In this document: positions 1 to 12,016 of the stretch, one piece after another
Layout: each line of letters opens with the position of its first letter
Numbering within the stretch: position 1 is the first letter of the stretch
Assembly: GCA_028023455.1 (NCBI GenBank)
Contig: JAQFVV010007252.1
Location: 57,358 to 121,357 of the forward strand
Direction of reading: 5' to 3'
DNA: 64,000 nucleotides
Origin: Epiperipatus broadwayi
Taxonomy: Eukaryota; Onychophora; Udeonychophora; Euonychophora; Peripatidae
Translations under genes and position numbers: made by a program
Notes under the pieces: model-generated
The model's database searches: none
Told to the model about the DNA's origin: nothing
What the model saw: the letters and a program-made list of their open reading frames with translations, nothing else

Positions 1-1130
1 AGATTACACAATTAGAGTACCATAAATAGTATATGCACCTAAAATGCATTGGTAAAATTAGGGTTATGGAATATATATATAACATGTAATTGATAAGCAA
101 AAATATTAGATAGATAATAATACAACTTTCATGATAATTATTATTCAAAGAAGCGTTTATAAAACTAACTACAAATTTTATAAAGATCATATAACACTAA
201 CATATTGCGTTTATAAGGTAACTTTATTTGGCAATGTTAAAGGAGATTTCTACTTAAAATAGAAAAAAAAAAACATTGAAAATAAAAATTTTGAAAAAAA
301 ATATTTTTATTTTTGTTTTGTAATGTATATATTGTAACATTCATGGTGGATTTACGCCTTCTGTTACCCAATAAAAAGTGCGTGTTAATCAAACTTTAGA
401 AAAATAATATTCTGTTCATGTATGAGTTGGAATATTTCAAGAACATAGTTTTTTTTCCTGATTAACTGACCTAATATATACGTCATTGCTGATTTATTTA
501 AAAAGATGCAAAGGTCATAAGCCCACTGATATCCGTAGTCGGGCATCACATCATATATCTTTGCAGTAAATAACTAAACATAATTTTTAAGTGATTTCAC
601 TTTCTTGTCCAGTAGTATTTAAGAATTTTCTCCTGTGTTCATAGATTAAAACGAACATGTTGGCATAGTTAATTATACATTTCTTAAAATAATCTTTTGT
701 AACAGTAAAATTTAACAAACTAAAATTAATAACGTTTAATGAAAAGTTATTATTAAAGAGAAATATTTTATTATAAGGAATTAAAAAATATTTAAACACT
801 AAAATATTAATAAAACTGGAAAGAAGCATACACAACTTATTCATCCAGATAATATTAAATAATTAAACAGTTAATATTTCACTTCTTTTATAAAGTAATC
901 CATGGATAAAATGAATGAACTCTTTGAATAATAAACAGCAAATGTCTTTTGAAGCATTTGAAGCTTATAGTTAAAGTTTATAGTTAAATTTAGTTTGCAA
1001 ACATTTATTTTAACATAATTTAGGATATGAGGAGTATTAGCTTACTGGTGAAGTCTCACAAATTTATATAGATTGTAATATACATGTATTTCTTGGGTTG
1101 ATATGCTTATGACCATTGATTTTGATCACT
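1..1130. other. AT-rich sequence without a recognisable gene
   Basis: Very AT-rich DNA with homopolymer runs. Short open frames here (for example 587-844 minus) are rich in Asn, Phe, Ile, Leu and Lys, as expected of random AT-rich DNA, and match no family I recognise. No tRNA or repeat structure was seen. Confidence 0.5.
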
Positions 1131-1985
1131 TAGTTTAAAGGTATTTGAAGAATACTGAAATGCAATTATGGAGCAATATTTGAATGGATGAGAGGAATTA
1201 TTCATAATAAGGAGTCTAGATGAGAAATAGAAACTATCCATTATGAACAGCCACTTATTATGCTTCCACAAAAATTTGGTGAAAATTGATCTTTCACATG
1301 ACTCAATCTTATGGAGATTACAAGTATGACATTTGCTAATTTTCGGGAAGAAGACCAACAAGACTTCTTTTATTATCCAGTAATACAGGATAAATGTTAT
1401 GACAAAAAGATAGTTAAACCTAATTTATTTGGTACCAGGCTTTAAATAAAAAATGCTGAATACATTATCTCAATCAAACTTGATTATATGATGGAATCAG
1501 ATGCTGCATTTAGAAACACATGTAGTGCTATCATTCATATAATGTAAAATTTGTTAGTTTAAAGGCATTTGAAGGATACTGTAATGCAAACTTGAAGCAA
1601 TATTTGAATGGATGAGAAGAATTATTCACGAGAAATCTATATGAGAAGAAACAACTAGACATCACTTGCAGACACATATGATTCCTCAAAATTCTGGTGG
1701 AGATTATTATTTCACAAGTCTTAAACCTATGGAGATTACAAACATGTTATTATTGATAACTTCTGGAATGAAAACAAACAAGTTTTCTTTTATCATCAAG
1801 TAACCCAGGATAAATATTATACCAGAAAGATAGCTAAACTTAATGTATTTGGAATCAGGTTGCCAAATTAAAAATGCTGATTACATTCCCTTAATTAGAT
1901 GTACAAATCATATGGATTATATGATGGAATATGCTACTCACATAGAACAAACATGGATAACTACCATTCACATTATGTTAAAAGA
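1131..1985 (+). repeat. Diverged tandem duplication, period about 424 bp
   Basis: The segment starting at 1131 recurs at 1555 with clear but imperfect identity along its length. Shared landmarks are a TAGTTTAAAGG start, a TTTGAATGGATGAGA block and an AAAAATGCTGA block. The second unit keeps a 63-codon open frame (1843-2034) whose first-unit counterpart is interrupted, so the array may derive from a decayed coding sequence read on the plus strand. The conserved peptide core (KNADYI/KNAEYI, then DYMME) resembles no family I can name. Confidence 0.55.
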
Positions 1986-2034
1986 GTTAGCAGAAGTTTT
2001 AGGGATGCTGGAAGCTAGTAAATATCTGACATAA

Positions 2035-4265
2035 GCTAAGCATAACTTCAGAAAGAAATCTCAGGTTAATAAATGACTAATATTAATGATGATTAACTAG
2101 AGAACATTTCTGAAGGAAATTCATTGAACAGATAGTCATAATTATCAAAGGATCTTATCATATGCTAGCAATCCAAATGGAAAAAAAATTATTAAGACAC
2201 ATTGATGGACTTGCCAGTATTAAACCTCAATTAGATAAGATAATTATTAATCCAGAATTTTTCTATGCCAGAAATAAAAATAATAATTATACTCTTCCTT
2301 TGACATTTGCAACTATTGGCATTAGTTTTATCACCATTTTACATATAACCTATACATTTTCTACAACTATTAATAAAAGAGGGATAATGGCTATTAAATC
2401 AAATTTTCTTATGAAAATCATACTGTTCTATACTTGTTTTGATCCACAATTCTCTGTTCAAACCAACAGCAGCAATTATGGGTTGGAGCTTATATACTTT
2501 CACCTAGACAGATTGTAGAAGTCATAGAGATGTTTGTTTTCAACAGAGCTGTTGGTGGTAACTGTCTCTGCCCTATTCTACCATGGTGCCTCATAATTGT
2601 GTGTGTTTTTCAAAAAAATAGGCAATTTCTGTTGGAGCCTCAAATGATTGATGTGACTGCCTATAAAATTTTGGAGCATCTAAACTATTATTATTTTAAT
2701 AATAAGAAATTAGTGTGGTGGAGCTTAGTTCTGCCATAACATAATTGTAACTTCCAATGTTCTAAAGGAAAAAAACAACATTATTGCTGGTATGATTAAC
2801 AGAAATCCTTTAAATTTAGTACCTAAACAACAGAGTATAAATGATTTATATATTATCTCAATCTTTTTAATCAGTGATAGCTACAGTGAAGATGATTTAT
2901 AAAATTTAAGTGATTTGCAATTATAAAATTCAAAGTTGAGCATAATCATTCTAATAAATGTATTGAGTGCTTGGCAATGCAAAATAAAAAAAAGTTAAAA
3001 GTGAAAAACTTTTAATCCAATATATTAAGCATTCTTTCAATATCTTTGTAATGATATTATAACCATAGCAATGAATGTGAAATTATTGGTAAAGGGTGTA
3101 AAATAAATATGTAAATTGTATTCAGACTATATGCAAATATGCTTACATTGCCTACATTTTTGAGGGGAAGAAGCAAGATTCCTTTTTGTTTGTAACATTA
3201 TGAATATTGGCAATGTGGCAGGCTTCCTTTATTTTAAGTTTAGCATTGTTCTTTTTTAGATGAAGAATGCTGGCTGATGCAAGTTCATATATATGGCCAA
3301 GTTTATTTACATACTATAAAAAATAGATTTGTAGTCTGGAATGCTTTTGGCCCTTTTATACAGATGTTGGTTTTGGAAAAGTCTTGTTGCTAGACTGACA
3401 TAAGATTCTCTAAAGTAAACTCTACTGATGCTGGTTTTATTATATGATTTGTTTAGAAGAAAGTTTGTTCTTGGAGTTGTTATCAAGCAATTTAGAAGAT
3501 TCAGTGCAAATTTTATTGATACTTTGAAAAACATTAGGAATATAAGAGAAATATATCCAGGGTTTAAAATTACTTGGCATGGATTTGGATTATTGTGTGA
3601 ATTTAGATCTAATTTTCATGTAGAATTTCTTAAGACTAGCATAAATTAGTAACATATTTATTAATGTTAGATGTACAGGCTGTTTCTTGCTTGCACAAAT
3701 TGAAGTTTCTGTGTAGGAAAGCTTTCTGCTCTGCATATTTATGTGTTAAGAGTTATGGATTTAGGGTGTGTTATACCTATACAAGTCAAGGAATTTTATT
3801 CCTTTGGGGAGTCTTGATGTTCAATGGTTCAGGTTAATGAGAATTTTTGGGCAAGTTCACATTTGATATTATTAATTTAAAGTTTAGAAGCATAAATGAA
3901 AATGTCACTGACATATAATACACATAATATCTCTGGTGTTTGTTGGAAATGTTTTGGCAGGACATCTGTTTGATACTACTCAATTGAATATTGGAAATTA
4001 TGCCACTTGTAGGAAATCCCATTGCCCAGATATTTTCCAATGATATTGAAAACATGCTTATCTTATTAAATTAAAATTTTTTATGATTAAACTTTTCTTA
4101 ATTTGCATTGTCGAGCACTTAATATATTTATTTCAATCGTTTATGAACAGTAAAAGAACATAATACAAAATTACACAATCATTTTGTATTTATGAGGTAT
4201 ATTAGGACCTGAAAACTCTAATTGCCAACGTTTTTCTAAAATCTCATATTATTATTATTATTAGA
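2035..4265. other. AT-rich region, possible decayed element body
   Basis: Holds several modest plus-strand open frames (2162-2518, 2530-2739, 3428-3649) without recognisable motifs. Its position between the duplicated block and an integrase relic on the same strand would fit the gag-pol body of a decayed LTR element. I could not find reverse transcriptase or protease motifs, so this is only a suggestion. Confidence 0.3.
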
Positions 4266-4289
4266 AGGTCTATAAAAGTGTGAGGATAT

Positions 4290-4630
4290 GGTGGAAAACA
4301 ATGTGTCATGGAGGATCATTATTCCTACTCATTTAATAGGAAGTTAATGTATTATATCCACTGGGTAATTTAGTATTATGGACCAAGGATAGTAAAACAT
4401 ATAGTGCACAGTCTGTTTTACTGGTCTCATATGTATGCCACTATCTTGGAAAATTTGTTTGAAAACAAAATACTTACAACTGATTTTATGCTGTTGTAGA
4501 CTACAACCAATTTTACCTCAAGAATCAAATAAAATATCAATAAATTTTTATGGACCCCTTCCACATTATCAGTTTCAACTTCTGCTTGTACAATATTGCA
4601 TGTTTTCTAAATATATTTTGGCATAACCAA
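4290..4630 (+). pseudogene. Ty3/Gypsy-type integrase relic
   Basis: The plus-strand frame at 4435-4626 ends with residues aligning to the start of a Gypsy integrase catalytic core. A Pro-rich approach is followed by INFYGPLP, where functional elements have iDf.GPLP, and then a hydrophobic strand ending FSKYILA, which normally reads D.FSKy. Just upstream, in another frame, an FYWSHMYATI stretch resembles the conserved fyWp.m segment of the H2C2 zinc-binding domain. The catalytic Asp of the first strand reads Asn, frames change, and no LTRs were found nearby, so this is an old dead fragment. The superfamily call rests on this short motif set. Confidence 0.5.
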
Positions 4631-5317
4631 TACAAAATAGCATTGCCCAAATACTAAAATGATGCAGATTTCACAGTTGCAGAAGCACCAGTCAATCTTG
4701 ATTAATCATGCCATTATTAACATGTCATTTGAATAGGAGAATTGTCTGGAACTTCACAGCATAAAATATATATTTATTTTCATCAGAAATTTTCATTCAG
4801 ATCCATATAAAAGGGTTAAAATAGAAATAGTGCATTTATTATTATTATATTTGGAAGGAAATCATAAAGATTGAATAAATAAATGAAATTTTTTTATTAA
4901 TTATACAAATTTGATCCAAAGTGAATTCACAAATTATATCCCAACTAATTGGTATAGGAAGTGGGGGTCTTGTTTTGCCTCATTAAATGCTTTTTCTTTT
5001 ATAATTAATCTAATTTTGTGCAAAAATAGAAATGATTCAAATAAAAAACACCATGAAGAATGAGTCACAACAGGGTAGTGGCACTTTGCAATGCTTTTTG
5101 AAATGCTTTTATCTGAAAAAGGCAATTGAGACTAATTAAAATGTTATGATAATTATTATATTTATTTAAATTCAAGTTAATTTGTATATACTGTATATTT
5201 GGTATAAGTTTTATGAAAGTACAAACTAACAAATCTGGCTATTGTTGAAACAGGCAAAACTCACTATACGTATTGCCACACACAGCAAGCTAGAGTAATC
5301 AATGGATGCCAGAAGGC

Positions 5318-5466
5318 TTGTGCATAAAATACTCATTTAGTGCCTACTCATTCAATATCCCCAGACTAGTTTCTGGCTTGTGGCCTTCATCAATAAGGAG
5401 GCCACAAGCCAGAAATTAGTCTGGGGATATTGGATGAGTAGGCACTAGATGGGGATTTTATGCATA
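5318..5466. repeat. Foldback copy of short interspersed repeat S
   Basis: Two inverted arms of about 70 nt, each containing the GCCACAAGCCAGAAA / TTTCTGGCTTGTGGC core and the GGGGATATTG block, are separated by a short spacer near 5388-5398. The sequence upstream from 5250 (CAGGCAAAACTC to AATCAATGGATG) matches the start of the copy at 10046, so this is family S inserted or rearranged as a hairpin. Pairing is close to perfect over most of the arm. Confidence 0.75.
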
Positions 5467-5770
5467 AATCTGGCTATTCTTAAATTTAAATGTATTTTAC
5501 TTTCTTTATTCAAAAAATAAAATGACTAGTGTTTTAATTATTTAAATATGTACTATTTCCTTAAGCAGACCATAATGAAAGGAGAGGCCACAAGCCAGAA
5601 ATTGGTCTGGGGATATTGGATGAGTAGGCACTAGATGGGGATTTTATGCATAAATCTGGCTATTCTTAAATTTAAATGTATTTTACTTTCTTTATTCAAA
5701 AAATAAAATGACTAGTGTTTTAATTATTTAAATATGTACTATTTCCTTAAGCAGACCATAATGAAAGGAG
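5398..5770. repeat. 186-bp tandem duplication
   Basis: The block starting GCCACAAGCC at 5401 is repeated at 5587, a period of 186 bp, with only a few differences through the CTTAAGCAGACCATAATGAAA end. The unit joins half of the S foldback to an AT-rich flank, so the duplication happened after the foldback formed. Confidence 0.85.
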
Positions 5771-8020
5771 AATCCCAAAGTACATAGGCAGAATGTCCCT
5801 TCATATTTATTCTTGAAGTTAGGTAATAGTTATTAATTATTGTATTTGGATTTTTTAAGCCACAAGTATAGAATGGGACTGAGGTAGAGATGCTTTAATT
5901 ATTACTAAATGTCTGAGGTTTATTTACTTATTTGTGGGTTATTTATTTACATGAAAAGTATTTATCATACATTAAAGACTGATGACTAGTTATCAGAATT
6001 TCTCAAATATATATGTTGTTTCTTGTATTAATGAAAACAGCAAATCGATAGCAATGCCACAATACAGAGACTAGCTAAAATTAAACTATGAGTTACCAGA
6101 CATCAATGAAAAGTCTACAAGATTTCAAGATACAACACCTGATGATGAAAAAATCAGATATGTTGATACGATACCACACTTACTAATAAAAAGCCTAATC
6201 TTGATAATAATGGAAACACACTTAAAAAGGCCAGAAAGTTACAAAGATATACCAAAACATCTAATTGACTGTATTCCTCAGGACTAATTTTAGCCAAGGG
6301 GATATGTTTTAGATCATCTTCTATTGTTTTGTTTTAAGCATTGTCTGACGTGAAGTTATTTATATATACATACAAACATACATTTTTATATATGGGTGTC
6401 TGTTAACGTACAAACGTCAAATTATATTATTTATCGCCTAAATATAAACTTTAAACCTAATTACAAATTTCATTTCAACATACCTTTTTGAAACCACACT
6501 AAATCAGCCCTCTTCCCTTGGACAGGTCACAGTCTTTTACACATTATGCCCGTGTTTCAACTGCATCCCATAAATCAGCATATTAAACTCCAATTAAAAA
6601 TACTTGGAAGTGTCAAAAAACTATTATTGTAATGAAAAGATATTATTAAATTTATAAGGCAAATGTTTGAGTTATTTTGGCTACTAAAATTCTAGATAGA
6701 AAATGAATATTTGTAAATATGAAGATAAATGAGGTATTATTATTAAATCGAAGTTGGAAAATAAATATAACAGTCTTTTTAATCACTATTTTATAGGCAA
6801 ATTATTAAAAAAAGAAGGAAAAATTTTTGCATTTATAAAAACATAACAAAGATTCAAAAGTCGAAGAGAAATTTCATCAGAATAAACTGGAGATAAAGTA
6901 TGAAAATTTGCCATTTAAAATTACGGTCAATCAAATAATTTTCTTTAATGGAGCAATTTAGTGGATGCAATTTCTTACTGAAATAAAAACTTTTTAACAA
7001 TATTAAATAAAGAATACAAAGTTTATTTCTTGTTTTTATATTAATTTATATATGAAAAAAATAGTATTTATTGTAATCAGTGAAAATGTTTTATTTTTAT
7101 CTTTTCTATTGTATTTATTTCTACCTATTTACAACCTTATATACAAAGTCAGCTGAGACTTCAATTTACCACTTATTCCAATATTGTTTTATGATATGGA
7201 CTGTCAATCTTTTAAAAAATTCAAGTAACATAAAGTGGATTGTAGATGTTTTAGTCTATCCGTATCTGAAGATGGCAATGATAATAGATAATAATTTATC
7301 CAGAAGTATTCATTTTTAAAAGATATTGGTTCCCAAGGCTCATTTACATTGAACCTTTAAAAAATGTTTTCACCAATTAGGATGAATTTATTTTTTTGAA
7401 TGCTGATGTCATTTTAGATCAGCCTCATCACAATGTTTGTTATATTTAGTATAAACCGGAGCACTTTAGTATTACATGCGTTGTATTGATTTTATTGCTA
7501 TAAATAATGATGTTATTATTATTTACTTTAGAGTTTAATTTTTGCAATCTTTATTAATTATATATTATTATTATTTAATTTAAAAATGTAAAAATTCCAA
7601 GAAATGATAAATAATTTAAATAATGTAAAATAATTTTTTCAGTCCATCCAATGATGAATAAATGTCATTATTTATTAACAAAAAAAAAAAAAAAAACAAC
7701 TCTCCAATAAATTTATGTTAGAATTTTGGAATAATTTTAGTTATTTGAAAATGAATAAAATTATTGAGAAAATAATCCAACACAATATTAAACAACACAT
7801 ACAAAATGTCTTGTACAAAGGTATCAATTTGTCAGACATTTCTACTGAGGCAAAACAATATATGAAAAAAAAAAAGAAGAAAATATTATAAATGATCCAT
7901 TAAGAATTAAATATATAGAGGTTTGTAAAATGATATTGAAAAAAAAATAATGATATAAGAAAGTATAATTGTGAATTGGCAAGAAAAGTTATGAAAAAGT
8001 ATAAAAACAGCTAAAGTATG
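5771..8020. other. AT-rich region without a recognisable gene
   Basis: No coding motif, RNA gene or dispersed repeat was recognised. The 79-codon frame at 7080-7319 is Phe/Tyr/Leu-rich and looks incidental. It contains a poly-A run near 7680. Confidence 0.5.
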
Positions 8021-8029
8021 GAACAACGT

Positions 8030-9730
8030 CTTGGTATTGTAATGGAAATTACGTCTGCAATAAGAAGAAAAAACGAAACTATTATTAAAAGACGAGATGA
8101 AAGCGTGAAATTTATGGAAGAGCTTTATAAAGAATTATATAGTAATAAAAAGCAAGAAAGCAAAATATCCCCTATAGTTAGTTAGTTATATTTTCAAATT
8201 GTTCAGCGTTTTAAAGAAAGTTGCAATTAAATCTACGAAAATGAGAAAGACTCCAGGAAATAATAGAATTATAATCGATATATTAAAAGAAGTGAAGAAA
8301 TAGAAAAAATATTGGCAAAGTTATATACAAAATGCCTAATTTCTAATGATGTAATGGGTAATTAGAAATGCACTAATAATACAGATATTTTAAGAATGTG
8401 ATGAAAAAAATATTAGAAATTACAAGATCAAAATAAATACATACAAAATGTATATAAAGAAAAGTTTGGTTTAATACTTTAACAACATGCTATACCATCC
8501 AGCTAAAGTATTAAACCAAGCTTTTCTTTATATAAATTCTGTAAGTATTTATTTTGAATTATATTGTTCGGAGAAAAGTTTTTAAAAGATTGAAGTTAAA
8601 ATACAGATCAATAAATCCTTTATCAGCTTGATACAAAACTTTTGCCAAGATAATTACAACTTCTTTATAACTAACTTTGGGTTTTAACAATCCAAAACAA
8701 TAAGTTGGTTATAAAGTTGTTTTTACCACAGTCAATCACATTCCATTAAGAAGAGAAGTTATATCAATGGCCAATGAATGTGAATTGCTATTATATTTTG
8801 ATTTTATAGATTATGAGAACACTTGATTCTATAACCATTTCTGAATGAACAAAGTATTTATTTACCAAATTATAGACCTAGAATATTGTCATATTCTGAA
8901 GAATATTTATCCAAATGCAACAACAACGATTACATTTTACCGTAATACTAAAGAGATTACGTTGACAAAGATATATGACATTGACATGGTTAGCATGGAA
9001 AAAAAAATTCAAGACACAATATCTCCAAAACATTTTCTGCAGTTTTACAATAAAAATTTTATGGATTAAAATGAAAAGCTAAAGGAGTAAAAATAAGTGT
9101 TTATTTAATCATTGAGATTTTGGAGGTGACGTGATTGTTTTTGAAAATAATGCTTGATACTTAGGAAATGTAGAGTAAAAATAAATGTTAAAAATCTAAT
9201 GTTCAATTCATTTCTCTGAAAAATAAAATAGTGATTGATAATAAAGAATTAAAAGTAATTACTAACTATTAACATCTTTGTCAGATTATTTATACATGTG
9301 GAAACTTATTGGATAGAGTTCTTTTGGCAAAAGATGTATTTATCAGTTATTACTTATGGATATGAGATTTGTACGCTTAACAGAAAAACATAGGAAAGAC
9401 AGAGCACTTGATGAAGTATGAAGAGGTGTAGGTTAATAGTAATGATGTAGAAAAATGAAATCCATATATGGAAAATAAACAGACATTACTGGCATTATTG
9501 GAAAAAAATAAACTGAAATAAAGGACATATTTCTGGAGAAGATCGTAGTAGGTGGACAGATAAAATTTTATATTGGATTTCAAGAGATTATAAGATCTAG
9601 AAAAAGATAACGTGCAATATCGCTAGATGTAATAAGGAAATAAGCTAGGGAAATAGAAACTATAGCAGACTTAGAAAGACATTCATCCTGTAGTCTTTTG
9701 ATATTGGCTGAGAATGTGATGTATTAAAAT
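8030..9730 (+). pseudogene. RTE-like non-LTR retrotransposon relic (RT region)
   Basis: Plus-strand translation in shifting frames gives the landmarks of an RTE-type reverse transcriptase in the right order. Near 8240 a KMRKTPGNN segment matches the family's gKaPG.D block. Around 8610-8660 there is a degenerate NYRPISLL...IF.KI equivalent. At 8845-9069 an open frame matches the region from the palm helix to the QGDTISPKLF motif, preserved as DTISPK. Near 9120 a decayed counterpart of the ADD strand follows, and 9300-9720 matches the C-terminal YG.E and W.GH..R segments. Many stops and frameshifts make it non-functional. RTE is favoured by the TISPK wording; a related clade is possible. Confidence 0.6.
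8453..8535. repeat. Short perfect-type hairpin
   Basis: Arms of about 29 nt (AAAGAAAAGTTTGGTTTAAT and its complement) flank a loop of about 20 nt; only one or two mismatches are visible. It sits inside the RTE-like relic and probably arose after that copy died. Confidence 0.75.
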
Positions 9731-10045
9731 GATAGTGTTGTACAAAGAATTAAAGAAAAAGTAGAACAGTAACATATAAAACTTTTAGGCAAGAGGGGAA
9801 AATATCATGGGAATTAAAATAATAATAAAAACATCATGCATTAAATAGGGTAAATAAATATAAAAGATTGTGTGTGCAGTGTGAGAAGGGACATATTAGA
9901 AGTTATTGTTGATTTGAGGGTAATAACATAAGGCATGAAATATGTTTCTGTAGGTTTAAAACCATAACATTAACATATGTATAATATTTTTAAACCACTA
10001 AACATCACATGATCACCATCTCTGATGCTAGCACAAAACTGTTAT

Positions 10046-10400
10046 TAAACAGGCAAAACTCTTCATACAGTAGTGACACCCTGGGCCAACCAGAGTAATC
10101 AATGGATGACAGAAGGCTTGTGCATAAAATTCCCATCTAGTGCCTACTCATCCAATATCCCCAGACCAGTTTCTGGCTTGTGGCCTTCGTCAGTGAGAAG
10201 CCTTGGATCTGAGAGCATTGCACCTGGCCTGCATTCTGTAGCACAACAAAAAAGTTGTATGCAACATAAAGGCCTGCATTCTGTAGCACAACAAAAAAGT
10301 TGTATTATAGAAAATGTGGGTTCGAATGTGTCGAAACAGCATTTTTGTGTTTTGGCGCGAAAACCGCACCATAGAGTGGTGCCTTTAGTTATAAAATGAG
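10046..10400 (+). repeat. Short interspersed repeat S, longest copy
   Basis: Starts near ACAGGCAAAACTC and runs to the GGTGCCTTTAG region. Parts recur at 5250-5470, 5587-5660, 15583-15775 and 44815-44970. The 3-prime half contains TAGCACAAC followed about 40 nt later by GGTTCGAAT, a spacing and wording like the internal A and B boxes of tRNA-derived RNA polymerase III promoters, suggesting a SINE. A 35-bp piece (GGCCTGCATTCTGTAGCACA onward) is tandemly duplicated at 10228 and 10271. An open frame of 108 codons through it is incidental. Confidence 0.6.
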
Positions 10401-10439
10401 TACCATTATTCTTATTATGTATAGATACACTACAATAGC

Positions 10440-10860
10440 TACAATTGATTTCATGGTTTTTTTTGTAATCTATTTAAGATTTTCTCAATGCCTGCAGACT
10501 GGAAAACCATTTTTCATAAGAGTTTTGCTATAGGTAGATCTTTTCTTATTCCAAATAATTGGTTTTTGAAAAAAATTCTTTTGTTCTGACTCTTTACGTT
10601 TCTATCATAATTGGGTATATAAGATAAGCAATTGCCTTTGTGTGGTGTTATTGTGTTGTGAAGGAATTTTATCACAAGAACATCCAAAAATTCCAATTTT
10701 TGTTCTTTTTCTGATTCACTTGTGAATTTGAGTAGTGGGATATATTCTTACTATGTAACTCTGTAATAATTCTTTACTAAGTAGCCACATAGCAAATGTA
10801 TCATAAACATAATGAAATCCTGATATTATGTGAATTTGAAGTAGTATTTAAAGCTGCAGG
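10440..10860 (-). pseudogene. Penelope-like reverse transcriptase relic
   Basis: The minus-strand frame at 10514-10696 begins (M)EFLDVLVIKF, and the sequence just upstream in the same direction reads FTSESEKEQKLEFLDV. This resembles the conserved FT.E.E....l.FLDv block of Penelope-like element RTs, followed by a Tyr-rich segment where those proteins have the yrKpt...y motif. Further upstream a decayed counterpart of the YVDD strand (MFMIHLL / YVYDTFAM in neighbouring frames) can be seen. Frames shift and stops intervene. The call rests on this block order; the GIY-YIG endonuclease was not found. Confidence 0.45.
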
Positions 10861-10869
10861 TTCAAATTT

Positions 10870-12010
10870 TTTATGTAAATACTGCTAATTACCTGTGACA
10901 ATGTTGATCCCATAACTATACTTTGACTTTGTTGAATAATTCTGTGTTGTATTGAAAGTATGTAGTTTTATGCAGAATCTTAAGAGTTTTATTATACTAT
11001 GAATAGGAACAATAAAACAGATGTATCTAAAATCTCAAATCATGTATTATACCAGTAAACTTACTTTCAATTGGAAAAAGAGCAAAATTAAGCGCAGAGA
11101 AAAAATATACAGAACAAAATTTAAAGATGTTTTTCACATGCCAATGGCAAAACATTCCATAATTCAACATAGTGTGGTAATTTATATTTTTTGGAAAACA
11201 CTCATTAACCTTGACTTCAAACAAATGAAGAAAACAAAAGGACTTGCATGGATAAGATTATATAATTTTCATTGACTGTTGCCTTTGACAAAATAGTCTA
11301 GTGGATAAACTGTCAGCTTAAATTCAATATTCACAAATTTAAGGGTCCAAGAGAAAAAATATTACCACTTTAAACATTGCGTTATACACTAACCTGTGTG
11401 CCATCATTAATATCTGAATGTATATGAATAGTTTAAATAAGGTTTTAATTTTTTCAAAAAACATTCAATAACTAATATTAGATAATGGAAATAGTCAAAC
11501 ATATAATTGCAATCTAAATTATCATTATTTAAAACTTTCAAACAAAAACCTTACTGTTTGTAAAAATTCATGAATATTTCATATATCATTTTGTATAATT
11601 AAACATTGTAGACATTAATAAAATAGAATATTATGAAGTGAATTTTGTAAAGCAAAAAAATTACTTTTCTTTATTTTAATAATTATATGTAGATAATTTT
11701 ATGTTTCAAGATATAAACTTTCATTTTTGTAAAGAAAAATGTTCCAAATTAGAAAAGAAACAAAAGTAATTTCAGAAGTATTGCCAAAATCACACTTTTC
11801 TTTATTTTGCTGTAATATCTTATTTAAATATAATATATCCAAACGACTTCGAATAATTTTTAGCAAAGTGAACTTGCTCCAAAGAAGACTGCATGACAAT
11901 CAAAATGTAGGTGTATCAAAAAAAAAAAAACAGGTTTATTCAACTATGTTTACAATAAAGAAAAAATTATAAAATAACATTAAATTTGGCAATACATTTA
12001 TAAACCATTA
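10870..12010. other. AT-rich region without a recognisable gene
   Basis: Short overlapping open frames on both strands (11021-11275, 11027-11224, 11699-11899, 11739-11972) are Lys/Asn/Phe-rich shadows. A weak tRNA-like string near 11290-11350 lacks a convincing T-arm and is not called. Confidence 0.5.
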
Positions 12011-12016
12011 AATTAC

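Noticed and set aside
3428-3649. 73-codon frame considered as a pol fragment
   Set aside because: No RT, RNase H or integrase motif could be aligned.
10073-10399. 108-codon frame with a repeated LHSVAQQKSC peptide
   Set aside because: It lies entirely in repeat S; the peptide repeat is the 35-bp DNA duplication.
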